A stretch of DNA of 64,000 nt from the NCBI GenBank assembly GCA_023512835.1, contig CM042088.1:45772771-45836770 (forward strand), written 5' to 3'. Shown here one piece after another: positions 21,594 through 34,256 of this stretch. The notes below the pieces were generated by a model. It saw nothing but the letters and a program-made list of their open reading frames with translations, was not told the origin of the DNA and did no database searches. The position numbers and the translations under genes were made by a program. This DNA is from Taxillus chinensis (Eukaryota > Streptophyta > Magnoliopsida > Santalales > Loranthaceae). Position 1 is the stretch's first letter. Each line of letters begins with the position of its first letter.

Positions 21594-22420
21594 TGATTTT
21601 TATTGATATAATTAGAGCAATAAAAGATGTTAGAGACAATATTATTACACAAAAGGTAAGATGATAGACTAGGAATAATAATTCTAGCTCGATCTATTCC
21701 ATCCCATTTTGACTTGGTTTATTTTTATTTAATTCAGCCTACCATGAAAAGATAACGGGACGAATACAAATATTAGCCAACCTATCTCACTCAGACTTTT
21801 TAAATTTTTTTAATTAATTTTAGCTTAAAATATCCTATCTGTCGTATCATTTAATCTTGTTCATCATGATACGAATTCATACAGATTCGGATTACTCACT
21901 ACTTGAATTAATACTGTTGTCATCCCTATATACGACGACTACCTCGTTAAAGTAGAAAGACAGCCGACCTAAAAATTATTAGTTGAGGCATAGAATTATT
22001 CAAAAGTTGAAAATATTAGTGGTGAACAGAGAGATCCTTGGTTTTTGAGGCTTGCTATCTGATGAATGAAAACATAATTTAAATGGTTAAATCAAACTAT
22101 AATGGAACATTCATACGAAGTATTCAACATTAAGACGCAAATCATACATCTCTCTTTTTTCCTCTCCCGGTGCTTAAGCTCTTGACTAAGTCTTACGCTT
22201 ACGGGCAGTTCGTGCAAATATGCGCGAATCGGTTTTTATCGATATAATTTGAGCAATGAAAGATGTTGGAGACCATTGTTTGAGGTCCCATAAGATGATA
22301 TTGCCAGACAAAAATCTTTGTTCAGGCATAAAATTATTCATAAGTTGGAAATATTTGTGATGAACAGAAAGGGCCTTGGTTTTTGAGGTTTGCTATCTGA
22401 TGGATGAAAACATAATAAGG
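21594..22420. repeat. direct repeat pair downstream of CIA1
   Basis: Two blocks are repeated in the same order. The ATTGATATAATTAGAGCAATAAAAGATGTT block at 21600-21632 recurs at about 22235-22270. The GGCATAGAATTATTCAAAAGTTG...CTTGGTTTTTGAGGCTTGCTATCTGATG block at 21975-22070 recurs at 22323-22410. The first copy is interrupted by about 330 bp of other DNA. The second copy ends about 100 bp from the CIA1 stop codon. Confidence 0.65.
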
Positions 22421-22519
22421 ACAAATCCGACTACATTATTTAAGGGGTTCGACCAAACAATGTCATGAAATTACAACAAAGTTGTCGCTAGTTGTCCAAT
22501 GGAAACACTGAGTATCAAC

Positions 22520-25500
22520 CTAGGAACTAAATCTGGGTAAAGAAGCCAACTCCCATATCTTTATGGTTCCATCATCACTAGCGGAAGCAAGAAGCCGCTC
22601 GTCCTGATAAATTTCAAAAAAGGAAAGTCACAAATATGTATAAACTATTAAATATATGAGTCTACTACTACAATTATCTCATACATTCAACCGACTCATT
22701 CCCACTTAATTTACATAAGGTACTTCATTTGCCCCTGGAATAAAAAAATTCTTCCATTACTTCAATGCAATGGATTATTCATATATAGTTATTCACTGAA
22801 CCTCAACAGACCTAAACCCAAATGCTTTTAACTCAGTGCGGCAACAACCAGAATGGCCTCAATATGCACCACTACTTAAATGAAAGGAAAAACGACAACA
22901 GACACTACTGCTCAACAGAAAGGAGCACTTACAACCCTATAATGTTTCTTTTGTTTTTCTTTGGGGCCAGGGGTGGGGGGTTATACGGTCATGACTGAAC
23001 GTCTGAACCAAGGTCATTAAGAAGAAACAATGATAGAATTCAATCATCTAAACTTATTAGGTTCTGCCCTACATGACTTTTATTAGTTGATCACCATTTT
23101 CAAAAATACATCTTACCGCAGAACTCCATTGTACAGCATTTATGTCCATATCATGGGCCTTGTCATTCTTTAAAAATAGATTATAAAGGGAGCCATCAAC
23201 CTGCAACAAAGGCACATAAAAGGTTTAGCTAATCATATCACTACCATTTTTCTTTCCTTTTTTCAAGGGATTATGCATTTCTTTTCTCCATGAACCTGCA
23301 AAGGAGCTCCACTCGAGAGGGAGTCGAATTATGCATTTTTCAAGGGTCTAAAGATCAGCAAATCTACATAAGTCATCCAATTTGATTGTAAATATCTGAA
23401 ATATTATTTCACAAACAAGCTTAAATTTTATAATAATGTATAACATTATGTCCAAATCCCACTGTACTTCCCTGATAACGAACTTTGGTTTATGCATTAT
23501 GTAACTATATTTATGTTAAAATCCCCCCCCCCCCCCCAAAAAAAAAAAAAAAAGGCTTCATTATTGTTATTATTATTATTGTTGTTGTTGTAGCAGTATT
23601 TCTCCACAGCAACTATCCACTGGTTCAATTTGTGAATTACTCAAAATGACTAACAATGTTGCAGCCTACAACAAGCTTATGTGTTTTTCGGAGTTAAATT
23701 AGTTAGAAGTTTACTTGCCAATCATCAAGTTTTATGTTGACATGTCAAATCAACAGCCTCAATATCTTGAATAGCAAAAATAGCTCGGGGGACAAATTAG
23801 TTAGAAGTCATATAACCATGCTCATGGGAAAGTCATATAACCATGCTCATGGGAAAGTCATACAACCATGCTACTGAAATTGAAAAAGGGGAACCCAAAC
23901 TGACATCAGCTAGCTGTGCTTCTAATTGCATTTATGGTAATGCAAATCAACAATGCAAGTGCAATATAGATTACTTGATCAAAAGGCCATTCAAGATACC
24001 AGGATACAAGGGTTAGAACATTACGTCTCATATGCATGTGTGAAGAGCGTATATGTAGAATCAAGACAGTTATAATTTTTTTAAAATAAAAAACACATAT
24101 TTATTAATTTTTCCTCTTTGAAAGGAGCATACTTAACAGCAACAAAGAATTCCGATTGGCTGAAATATGGTAGCTATTTATTTCCCTGGTTATGGATGAT
24201 AAAAGGCATGAATTTTTTAAAATATAATCAGCCATTTAACATTCGACAAAAAATTATGTAAATTGGACCTTTCACCAATCATTTATTTAAAAAAAGTTAA
24301 TACCAGTCCATCCGTATTCTCAACAAAAAGCCGTATAGCATCATCAGCCGCTCCACTGGCAATTACATTCTCCCTATCACAATCAAATATAAAAAAAATG
24401 AAATCAAGGTAAGAATTCAAAACAAATGTACAATGCACATTGGCAACAAAGCGGGAAAGAAATGTAGAAAGCAGTAACCTGTAATAAAATGTAACTGCAT
24501 ATCACCATAACCCTATACTATTGAATCAACGCATAAATGAATGAGTATCCTAACCAAACTAAAGGAATCCTAGCACAGAATCAACTACTGAATGACTCAA
24601 GTAAACTCCATTGAGCGAATACAAAAAATTTTCTCTTTACTTTTTATTTCTCATTTTGTTTTGAGGGATTCAGAGAGTAATATTTAATCCAACAAATATG
24701 ACAAAATCAATTTATTTGTTTAACGCTCATAAAGGGAAAACTGATTTTCATCATACTTGAATATACTAATAGAAGGAAAAAAAAAACAAACATATTCATT
24801 TATACTGAGACCACCACATCACTCAGTGCTGCAGAATGTTACCAACTCACTCGTTACAAGTTTGTTTCTTCTCTCCTTCTAGCATAACCAAAATGAAGCA
24901 AGGTTACCCACACATAAACATATATCATGATTAGGTGCAAAGGGTAAAGAGGAAGGGGTGGGTTATGTCTGTCAGAGGGAGAGAGAGAGAGAGAAAGAAA
25001 GAGATCAGAGGAACTCTATATAAACATTTACTACCTTGACCAATGAACTGAAAAAATTGTCCGATCATGATAACCAGAGAGAGTGCAGAGATGTTTCCTG
25101 AAAAACCAATAAAATGAATTTGGAAAAAAAAACAGCATAATGAATGTTATAACTCAGAATGATATGACAGGTGGGCGTTTAAAAACATGAAAAGAATCAA
25201 TATTCTTATAGAGTAAACATTGGAGGCATTGAGACAAATGAGAACATGTTCTATACCAAGATGAAAAGTCATTGACTGAATCCTGACTTTTGTCTGTTTC
25301 CCATATCTTAATGGTCAGATCATCACTGCAAAACCATTCAAATATTGTAACTTTCATAATTTTTGCATTCATTTCTTCAAATTTTGGGGTTAGTGGACCA
25401 ACTGTTCCAATCACAGGCATCATAAGTGGCAAGAGTTTGCATACCTGCAAGTAACCATTTTGTCTCCCCTGGCATTAAAAGAAAGGGACCAAACAGTAGA

Positions 25501-27463
25501 AGAATGTCCACTGTAAAAAAGGAAAGATACATGATGTTGGTGAGCTTGACTTCAACATATCATAGTAAAGAAGTTCATTAGCAGTAGCCTGCATTGTTTT
25601 AGAGAACTGATTTCCAGTGAATCCCATATACAGTTGCTGTCAAGCAGTAAGGTAGAGCAAAAAAAACCGCTAATACAACCTTGGAAATTTAAATGCAATT
25701 TTCTTATGGATTTTATACCAAGCAGACATAAGTGTCAAAAATTAGTATTTCACTGACTAAAAGGCTATTGCACCATGCTCAAATCTGTACAAATATAGTT
25801 CAATATGGAAAGAAACCCAATGGCCGGCTACCCCAATGCAATGAACTCAACAAGTTCTTCCTATATTTCACAAAATCTCAAACTAATAAAGGAGCTCCAT
25901 TTTATTCTGTGTCATATTTACTTTGAGTGTCATTACAAGTGCCAGAGCCTAACATTTCAACTGATGAGAGAAGGCGACAGCAAATACACCATAAAAAAAA
26001 TTGTTGAAAAGCAATAAATGATTTTAGGCAACTGATTTTTCATATGGCATTAGTCCATGTAAAACAACACCGAAATCTTATTTTATCTTTTAATATAAAC
26101 AATGAAGCAAGATGGAAAATGAATAATTCATCCTCAGAAACGATTTAAAACAAATAAACCATTCATTCTCAACACTGGCCCACACCAAAAGAACAAAAAA
26201 CAATCCTCATAACTTTACACATACAGTAAGAAGGGTTAAATTTGAGTACCTGCTAGATTCGCCAAGTGTTTGAACACAGTGCCAATCATCACTGCCTTCC
26301 TCCTCTAACCAGACCTGTGCATTTGCTATAAACGAATCCTTCAATCCTATTTTCATATACAATAGTGCAAAATGAACAAAAAGAAGGAAAACGGAAATGG
26401 ATATATCATACTTTCACTGTATTGTCGTAGCTGCAAGAAAACAGGGTATCGACAGTTGGATGCCAGTGAACCATTTTCACATCCTGTGTGTGCCCACTCA
26501 AAACAGAAACACACTCAAATTCGTTCCCTGGCAGTACTTCCCAGATCCAGACCGTCTTGTCACGCCCACAAGTCGCAAGAAGAGACCCTGATACGCTCCA
26601 GGACACGCTTTTGACTTCGTTATCATGACCCTATTATACTCACAAACACCATATTATCGATATATATATATAATCAAAGAAGTATAGATATAGATATATG
26701 ATCCAAACAAATTCTTGTCTTTGGGGGTAAAATTAATTCGTTGTCTAGTGTCTACAAACACAGACAACACGAGATCATAGTAATAATAATAACAACAACA
26801 ACGATTGACTCGGATACGGAATGGAATCATACGAGTAGAGTAGAGTAGAGTAGACACACAACAAGGGTACTAGTACGCATAGAATATTGGACAGAAATGG
26901 AGGGTGCCGCACCTCTAACGTCGACACGCATTGGTAATCGTCGCCGACCTGCTCCCATATAGCAGTAGTACCATCAAAGCTCGCAGTGGCCAATAGCTTC
27001 CCCGACGGCGACCAGGAGCAAGATCGGACGGTCCGACTGTGAGCGTCGTCCAGAACCGCCTGTGCAATTTTACACTCGGATAAAACTCTCGGCACACGAA
27101 ATCAACTACAGACAAACAATCATTCCTAAAAGAAGAAGAAGAAAAAAATACTAATCCAAGTAACAAAAAAAACCTAGAAGGGTACGTCTAGAAATGAACA
27201 GTTGTTGTATGGTCTCATTATATATAATGAATGAAGCGAGAGCGAGAGAGGAGGGGGGAGAGACGAGCCTTGCAGATCCATGAATTAGTGGAGGGGCAGT
27301 GGTGCCAGATACGGACAGTCTTGTCGCCGCTGCATGAGGCGAGGACGTAGGGGGCGGCGGGATTCCAGGCGAGACTCCAGACCCTATCGGAGTGGCCTTC
27401 GAGCCTCTGAATCTCCTTCAGCTCCAGCCTTGCTCCTTCCAGAGACAGAGACGGAGACTCCAT
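22520..27463 (-). CDS. CIA1: CIA1/CIAO1, cytosolic Fe-S assembly WD40 protein
   Basis: This is the WD40 subunit of the cytosolic iron-sulfur assembly (CIA) targeting complex, which hands Fe-S clusters to cytosolic and nuclear enzymes. Ten exons join in phase to 353 aa: 27463-27269, 27059-26913, 26630-26412, 26314-26250, 25510-25445, 25325-25257, 25097-25035, 24373-24304, 23200-23117 and 22603-22520. Seven WD40 blades are visible, with signatures such as [69 protein letters not shown] and [11 protein letters not shown]. The length and the conserved [12 protein letters not shown] block fit plant CIA1 (At2g26060, from memory). Intron 1 appears to start with GC rather than GT. The 5' leader contains a CA/CT microsatellite. 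The gene is divergent from QCR9. Confidence 0.93.
23523..23554. repeat. poly-C/poly-A homopolymer pair
   Basis: Fifteen C followed by about seventeen A, in intron 8 of CIA1. Homopolymers this long are error-prone in assembly, so the length is unreliable. Confidence 0.8.
23806..23872 (+). repeat. 25-bp tandem repeat, about 2.7 copies
   Basis: The unit AGTCATATAACCATGCTCAT plus GGGAA is repeated almost perfectly in intron 8 of CIA1; one copy has TACAACC for TATAACC. Confidence 0.85.
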
Positions 27464-27477
27464 TCTGGTTTGTTTTT

Positions 27478-27481
<4 letters not shown>

Positions 27482-27556
<75 letters not shown>
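27482..27556. repeat. (GT)24(GA)13 compound microsatellite
   Basis: On the plus strand a GT run (27482-27530) passes into a GA run (27531-27556). On the minus strand this is a CT then CA tract that ends about 20 bp upstream of the CIA1 start codon, so it probably lies in the CIA1 5' UTR or core promoter. Confidence 0.9.
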
Positions 27557-27559
27557 ATT

Positions 27560-28265
27560 CTGGGGAGGTTCCACAAAACAGGAAGAGAGGACCGACTGTG
27601 TCGTGCTTGACAATCGCAAATCACGATGTGGATGTCTGGTAAACCACGGTACGTTTAATTTAAAACTACTTAAGTTTAAAATTTAATTTTTAAAACGATG
27701 AAATCATTTTTAAAAATTATTTTTAATCATTTTAAATTTTATTTATTTTATTATTTTAATTCATTAACTTTTTAAATTTTTAAAAAATATTTTTTAAAAA
27801 ACATATATTATAAAACTGAATTATTTTTAAAAACAAATAAATTATAAATTTAAAAATATTTATAAATAATAAAAATTCATCTCAAAATATAATTTTTAAA
27901 AATAAATTTAAAATACAAATAATATCATTATTTTTTATGTGAAAATTATTTCTAAATTATAATTTAACATAAATTCTAAAAATAAAATTAAAAACAAAAC
28001 AAAACTCTTCTCAAACACATTCACACAACACTTTTTTAAAAAAACAATATTATAAATTTAATTTAAAAAAAAAAAACATGGAAAGGTCTAGGTTAGGCCG
28101 GTTACCGGTTCACTATAAACGGTCTGCCCTCTCCCCACGTTAAGCAAGTGATTTGAGAGTATACGACTCGACTCGTTCATTCCGATCTATATCATATCGC
28201 ATCAGAAAAAGAACAAAGCGAGCGAGGGTTTCGCAGGAACAGGGATCGCTAACCGACCGATCGCC
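27560..28265. promoter_or_regulatory. divergent CIA1/QCR9 intergenic region
   Basis: About 800 bp separates the two start codons. The CIA1-proximal end is the microsatellite, the middle (27660-28075) is almost pure A/T, and the QCR9-proximal 190 bp is GC-richer with a TATA-like box at 28114-28119 (CACTATAAACGG). It could act as a shared bidirectional promoter. Confidence 0.5.
28114..28119 (+). promoter_or_regulatory. candidate TATA box of QCR9
   Basis: TATAAA in a GC-richer context about 150 bp upstream of the QCR9 start codon, at the boundary between the AT-rich core of the spacer and the leader. Confidence 0.45.
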
Positions 28266-29917
28266 ATGGCTGCCACAGCTCGGAGAAGCGGCAATGTCTT
28301 CCTCGAAGGTTTTTACAAGCTGTTCGTCCGTCGGACCTCCGTCTACTCCGCCTTCGTCATCGCCGGCGCTCTTATTGGCGAACGGGTACCCCCTTCCTTC
28401 CTCCCTCCCTTCTACCGTTAAGGGTCCATCTCCATGAATTCGATTCTCATGGTCTTCTTTTTCTTTTTTTTAGTCTTTCCTTATCATCGTCACATCTTTC
28501 AGAATGAACGACGACGACATTTTTCTATTCTAGGTTATTAGTTAGTTCTGAAATAATTGGATAACTATATATTTGTTTTTTAAATAGGAAGCCTCGTAGC
28601 CTTGGTTCTTATGTGAAATTATGTTTTTTATGGTTGTAGATTGTGGAACATGGAGTTCATAAGATTTGGGACTACAACAATGTCGGGGTAATGTCTTTAG
28701 TTATCCGTTGAACTGAATTGGTTTATTAGATTTACATTATATAGATCTCTGGTTATTTATTTATTTATATGTATGAACACCTGGGGCCTTCTCATTCATT
28801 AATCATGTGTGTAACTGAAATGATTATGATAACATATTTGTTGGGCACGAATTTCAGGAAAATTGGTTCCGAATGGTTTTTGTTTTATTGGTAATTGTTG
28901 AGTTCAGCAATTAACATCCCAAAATCCCTTTCCTGTGAAAGGAGTTTTGGGTTGCTGAAAAGCCATGCCAAATCACATCTTTTCCCAAGCCACACACAAC
29001 TTGTTTCTCATGCAGATACAGCAGTTAATGATTTTGGAACCCACTAAATGTCCTTTTTGCTTGTCCCCTTAGCAAGTTCAAAGTTCCATGAGTTTAATGG
29101 ATAGATTGACGAGTCATCAAACGCAAATTTCTACTTCTACTTCGAAGTTATAGCCTATGGAACAAACAGTCCTGAGAAATATTTGAACTCTGTGTTGATG
29201 GCTCATGTGAAAGCTTCCAACATATTCTGTGGTTGACTTATAAATTTTTTGTTTGTTGATGGTTTGATCTTGATTACGATGGCCATTTACTGTTTCAAAA
29301 ATACGGGATTATTTCCCTGCCTTTTTCGAAGGTTGTACATATGTTGCTGTACTGCTTCACTTTTCTTTGAGGTTAATAACTATTATTGGCAAGTTGAATA
29401 GCAAATATTAGTGCTTTACAAGTTCTTCCACTGGGAAGGATTGGCATTTCATTAATGTTAAAGTGCATCTGCAATGTGAGCCTTTTATCTTGTGTTTGCA
29501 TCGATTAGATGAGTAATAATTGATTGAATGATGTTTTTGTTAATTTACTTTTTATTTTTCTACATAAATGATATGATTTTATTGTGCTTTTTTTTTAATG
29601 TATCGGTCCCATTCAGATGAGTGTCAAAAAGTTTCAACTACACGGATTTAGAGAAATCATAAGCATATGAAAGGACCGTTGCACAGTGAATGTGAATTAT
29701 AAATTATACCTATGTAGACAATCCACACCTCTTACCTCTTGAATTTTCCACAGCTGTGGTAGGATTTTGTTATGCGTCCGTCCCCTATTTTATCTATCAT
29801 CATTTGTTTTCTGAATTGTAGTAGTTTTAACCCTCTCAGTATTCTTGTCTCTTCGCTGTGCTGCAGAAGCGATTTGAGGACATTTCAGTTTTAGGGACAA
29901 AACAATCCGAAGAGTAA
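28266..29917 (+). CDS. QCR9: cytochrome bc1 complex subunit 9 (QCR9/UCRQ10-type)
   Basis: A small subunit of mitochondrial complex III (ubiquinol-cytochrome c reductase), embedded in the inner membrane. Three exons, 28266-28385, 28640-28687 and 29867-29917, join in phase to 72 aa, the usual size of this subunit. The order is typical: a short basic amphipathic N-terminus, FLEGFYKLFVRRTSVY, one membrane helix at about residues 25-42 (AFVIAGALIGERIVE), then the conserved HKIWDYNNVGKRFEDI tail. All introns have GT...AG ends. From memory it matches Arabidopsis At3g52730. Intron 2 is long (about 1.2 kb) for so small a gene. It is divergent from CIA1. Confidence 0.93.
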
Positions 29918-31202
29918 AATTTCGGGGCCTCCTAATTTTTGTGCACCTTTGAAGCCGAAGCCGCATGCTTCCAATTGCTGCCCAACATTCACGTCGGCGG
30001 ATTGCAAGTTATTTTGTTTTTGCAATAAGTTAATGCTTGCTGGAACTTGTTAAATTGGCTTCAACTGCGCATGGACGCAATAATTTGTGTGATTTTTGCG
30101 AGCACTGGTTGTCTTTATGAGACATTATCAATGTTTTTTTTTTTTAAATAATAATCTGTCAATTTGTTCCGTTTTGGTTTTGTTGGTCCATTTTTGTTGC
30201 ATATCTGAATTTTATTTCCAATTTAGTGTCTGATTATTTTGAAGAAAAAAAGAGCATCACGGCGTTTGAAGAAAGCTTAACGGACGTAACACCCCAGGGC
30301 CAGGTGGAAAATTTGGAATTTCAGTACTACCCAAAAGTCCATGAAAAATCAAATGCTTTTATTTTCGTTTTAAAAAAATATTAGTAATTAAAAACAAAAT
30401 TACTGCAGCCATACTTGAGGCTCTAATTTGTCAGTTGGGATGTTCTCAAAGTCGAGGGTCCTTGCCAATCCATGCTGTTTGTTCCGGTCCCAAAAACCGA
30501 TTAGGTTATTGCAGCAGTCCATGCCCATGTGGGGCTTCTCTATTTTGTCACCCATTCCCTAGCAACAACAAAGCAGGAGACGGACGTAACACTGTTACAT
30601 TGGAAATCCCATTCCCATTCCCATTCCCTAACAAGAACAATGCAGCAGACGTACCTAAACATTGGAAATATTTTGTGTGGCGATATGTAAAAATTTATTT
30701 GCATATGTAGAAAATTCTTACATGAACTCTTAAAATTCTATTATGTATCGTTGGGTTGGATTGATATAAATAAAAATTTTTAAAAATAATAATATTACGA
30801 TAATAAAAATATTCCTATATGAATTAATTACGTAATATTACTTAAATAATATACAACGTTCATTTTTAGGTTTTTCCCTCCGTTAAATAAATAAATAAAT
30901 ATAAAAATTAAGGGAATTTTTAGAGTGAAGGGTTGGGGTTTGGTCTGGAGGTACCAAAAATGTACTGAATGGTAAAACCCTAGAAATAAAATAGAACAAC
31001 AAAACATGCTTTAAAAATCTTCTTCTTCTTCTTTTTTTCGTTCTGGCGACCAACCACTGGTAAAACCCTAGAAATCGTTGTTCCTCTTCTTGGCAATCCT
31101 CAGTCAATTGAGCATGTGTATGTAGAATGTACGGCGTTTGATTTGAGTCCTCGAGTCCTTTCGCTAAGCTTCATGTATTGTATTTGTGTTTTAGCTGCGG
31201 AG
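29918..31202. other. QCR9 3' UTR and spacer
   Basis: The first few hundred bases are probably the QCR9 3' UTR. The remainder is AT-rich and includes a small CCCATT tandem repeat at about 30608-30630 and a (CTT)n run at about 31020-31032 upstream of the next gene. No other gene is seen. Confidence 0.5.
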
Positions 31203-33225
31203 ATGGCGGCGAGCTTTAATCACTGGGAGTCGGATCCTCTGTTCCCTGCAGCGGAAGTCGTTCAAGACTCAGCCGACAGGTCAGTGTCTCTTCATTTGAT
31301 TATCAAACTTTAGTTTTCGTTTCTGGGTTCTCGGAGGAGCTGTGATTCTTGTCCCAAAAAGTGTCATTTTTGAATCCATGTACGGCCATCCATTTATGCA
31401 GGTAGAAATTTTGATCCCGATATCAATCAAGTCATAAAGTTTACTCTTTTGTTTTTGTTTTTGTTTTGGGAACTTAGAATGGAGTCCATTTTTCGGCTTC
31501 TTGGACATGAAAAAATTCTACTCCAAGGAGATTGTCCAGATCCGAGGCTCCTTACATCAGTAGAGTGTCATAGGCGTGATCTCGCAACAACTATTGAAAC
31601 CACAAAATGGCAGGTACTTCGTAAGCAAATTATAAATTTTACTCCTTTTTTTTTTGTTTTTTTTGGTTTTGGTTTTTGTTTTCATGCTGGCGTATGTGGG
31701 TCCCTTGCTTTGATCAGTTGGAAGATTTTGAAAGGGCAGTCGATCAATCATTTGTAGCTGAAAAGTCCCGTTTGAGTGAAGATGTAACTTTCAGACGCAA
31801 GCAGTTTATTATAGCCATTAGGGAACAGATTATTCAAGTGGAGAAAAGCTTGAAGGATCCATCAATTTTGGGTTACTCCTTGATGAGCACCACCGAGTGT
31901 GTTAATTTTAATGATCAAGACAGTGATGGTTTGGCCTCTTTTCTCTCGGGTGGGGATATCATGTGTGACCGTGACTTCAATGATTCTAGTAGTATTATGA
32001 GGAGATTTTTTGATCCAACTCCAGCCTCTAGTTTTAGTAATGATGAGATTGTTGAGCATGAAGCGGGAGAAATTAAGAACTCGAAAATGAATGCGGTCTT
32101 CCACACGGACTATGATTTTGGGTCTGTGAAAGAGAACCCGACGAATGTGAGCTCCCATTTTTCTGCCAAATCTGGTATTGAAGCCATGGATTCTCTTCAT
32201 GGGACCTCTTGTCACAGACACGGGGAAGATGAGAATTGGGATGTAGAAGCTGATGAAGCCAAAGGAAGAAGCTTCTTGTACGAAAGCAAGTTGAGGGGGC
32301 CCTTAATGAGAATGGATATTTTAAGTTTCTTAGGTAACTTATGGTCTGTATCTGGGAGAAGGGTCACTAAGAGATATACAAAGAAGTGGAAAGATGAAGC
32401 AGAACAGAAGCATGCTCCTATTGTTTCTCACACTGTGCAGGTGATTTTTTTTTTTTTTTTTTTGTGCTGAGGTTACGCTTCAACGGTAGCATTGGCGGGC
32501 TCTTGCATATATCCTGCTTTTTTTTTTTGGTCCTTTCAATAATAATGATAAATACATATCAGTGTACTTCCTGGACATCCTTACAATTACCTACATGGAA
32601 TCAGGGACCTTTGTAAGTTGAATAAATATGATAATTTACAATAGGGTTTTGACCAATTTGTTCCCCTACCCAGAGTGCTAGTAGTCTAGTATGAGAGAGA
32701 AGTGCTGTGTTGATGTATGTTTTGCCACAGTTTTTTATCTTTTATTTTAGTGACCAGCAAAGCACCACAAATGTGTATTGCGGGAAGCCAAACTTTAAAC
32801 TCTGAACGGCTAATTTTGACAATTTTTTGTTTGAAGTTTATAGTGCTTACAATCTTTGATTCTCGTTGGCAGGGTCGCCATGCCCAACTGAGGTTGGCTT
32901 CTGCATACCGCAGTTTCCACGGATTATGTTCCCAATTATTCATGAAAGTACAGTGCTCCTGTCGCCCAATTGTGAGGTGCAGTCGGTGCAGAACTAATTT
33001 TCAAAGATCCATATATGGTATCCAAGTAAATCGACATTCCTTGCGGTTGATAATTTTAGCAATTATAATTTTTGGTATGTAACTGCTTTTTGTCACCCTT
33101 AATAATTTCAAATACTTTCATTGTTCAAATAGCCTTCCATCCAACTCATGGAGCACAGCACAGCACGTCATAATAATATTTCTATAATTATGTATGCAGG
33201 TATACTGGCTTCGCAGCTTGCTTGA
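31203..33225 (+). CDS. syntaxin/t-SNARE-like protein with syntaxin-6 N-domain
   Basis: Five exons (31203-31279, 31478-31613, 31718-32440, 32873-33074, 33200-33225) join in phase to 387 aa. The N-terminal 110 residues fit the three-helix syntaxin-6 N-terminal domain found in Golgi/TGN SNAREs (for example LEDFERAVDQSF and RKQFIIAIREQIIQVEKSL). The middle is acidic, Ser-rich and probably disordered. The C-terminus ends in a hydrophobic tail anchor (about residues 367-387, LRLIILAIIIFGILASQLA), so the protein should sit tail-anchored in an endomembrane. I see no heptad Qc-SNARE motif before the anchor; there is a Cys-rich stretch instead (QCSCRPIVRCSRCR). It resembles the Arabidopsis At1g27700/At4g30240 'syntaxin/t-SNARE' group (from memory). 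The last exon codes for only eight residues and the stop. Confidence 0.85.
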
Positions 33226-34256
33226 AAATAGGGTACTTGAGTGGTATTCCCTTGTGATATTTCTATAATTGTGATATTTATTTTACATATATTTTGTCCT
33301 CAATTGCTTAGTCGGATACGTGTTTTTGTTGTTTATACCCTGATTCAGCGGGAATCATTCATCTGCAGTGTCAAGTGCTCAAAATGGGTTGGCTGCCTTA
33401 TTTATCACATCCTTGCTCTTTAAAAATAAAGTTTTGGGTTGCTTTTTCTGTTGGTTCTTTCATTGTTACGTTGTCACAGCTGTAGATGGATATTCAGATG
33501 GTCATCAGAATTCAATTAATTCTTCGTCAGCCTAATTTTAAAATGTAAGAAAATAAATATTGTTTGTAAAGTTGTACATTGAAATGAAAAATTGTTTTGT
33601 TATACATATATGTGTGTGTGTATGTATATATCAAAGACAAAATGGAAAAATTGTTTTATATATATATATAGCAAAACTGTCATGTGCAATTAATTTGTGA
33701 TATCATCGCGAAATCTGATCGGAAAGTCATTTTTTTTTTATTTCTTCTGATAATTTATTATGTTATTATGTTATCATAACTTTTATCTTATATATATATA
33801 TACACTCATGGTGAAAAGAATATTGAAAGTATGTGTCACCTGAATTTATCCCCAGAAATCATATTTCGCCTTCTAGCTGCATTGCATGCATATGCATTGT
33901 GTTTGGGACATTATTGACATTAAAAAAAAAAAATCAAGCCAATCTAACCGGAGTGAGGGTAGAGGGTGCTTCTGCTACCTGCAAGTAAAACTTTCTCACC
34001 TTTTTATATTGCACTACGCAGAAGAATAACAAAAGCTTAAGATATAATTTATGTACAGCGGTGAAGTTACATTTCAATGTCCCTTCAAGTTCAAATAAGA
34101 ACAATCGCTTAAGATCACTCGTTACAGCCAGCAGAATTCATGTAAACCCTACCTGAGGCGCTACCCAAGCAGCGCCCCAGCAAGAATCCACTGTAACTTA
34201 GATACTTCCACTGAAACCTATGAAATTTCTCATCAAACCATGCCACGTCTTCAGTC
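33226..34256. other. convergent 3' flanks, no gene
   Basis: This stretch lies between two convergent genes and holds their 3' UTRs. It contains TA/TG microsatellite runs at 33602-33672 and 33790-33804. No exon is recognised. Confidence 0.55.

Noticed and set aside
23806..23872. Short regularly repeated units that might suggest a CRISPR-like array
   Set aside because: Fewer than three adjacent units without spacers, in a plant intron; it is a simple tandem repeat.
27334..27686. Plus-strand open frames across the CIA1 first exon and microsatellite
   Set aside because: They are antisense to CIA1 exon 1 and consist largely of Val-Cys or Arg-Glu repeats from the GT/GA tract.
30435..30710. Plus-strand open frame of 91 codons with a Pro-Phe repeat
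   Set aside because: It has no ATG at its start, no known motif and a CCCATT tandem repeat that explains the Pro-Phe stretch.
31862..32221. Minus-strand open frames of 60-120 codons
   Set aside because: They are shadows of exon 3 of the syntaxin-like gene, which has clear family similarity and correct splice sites on the plus strand.
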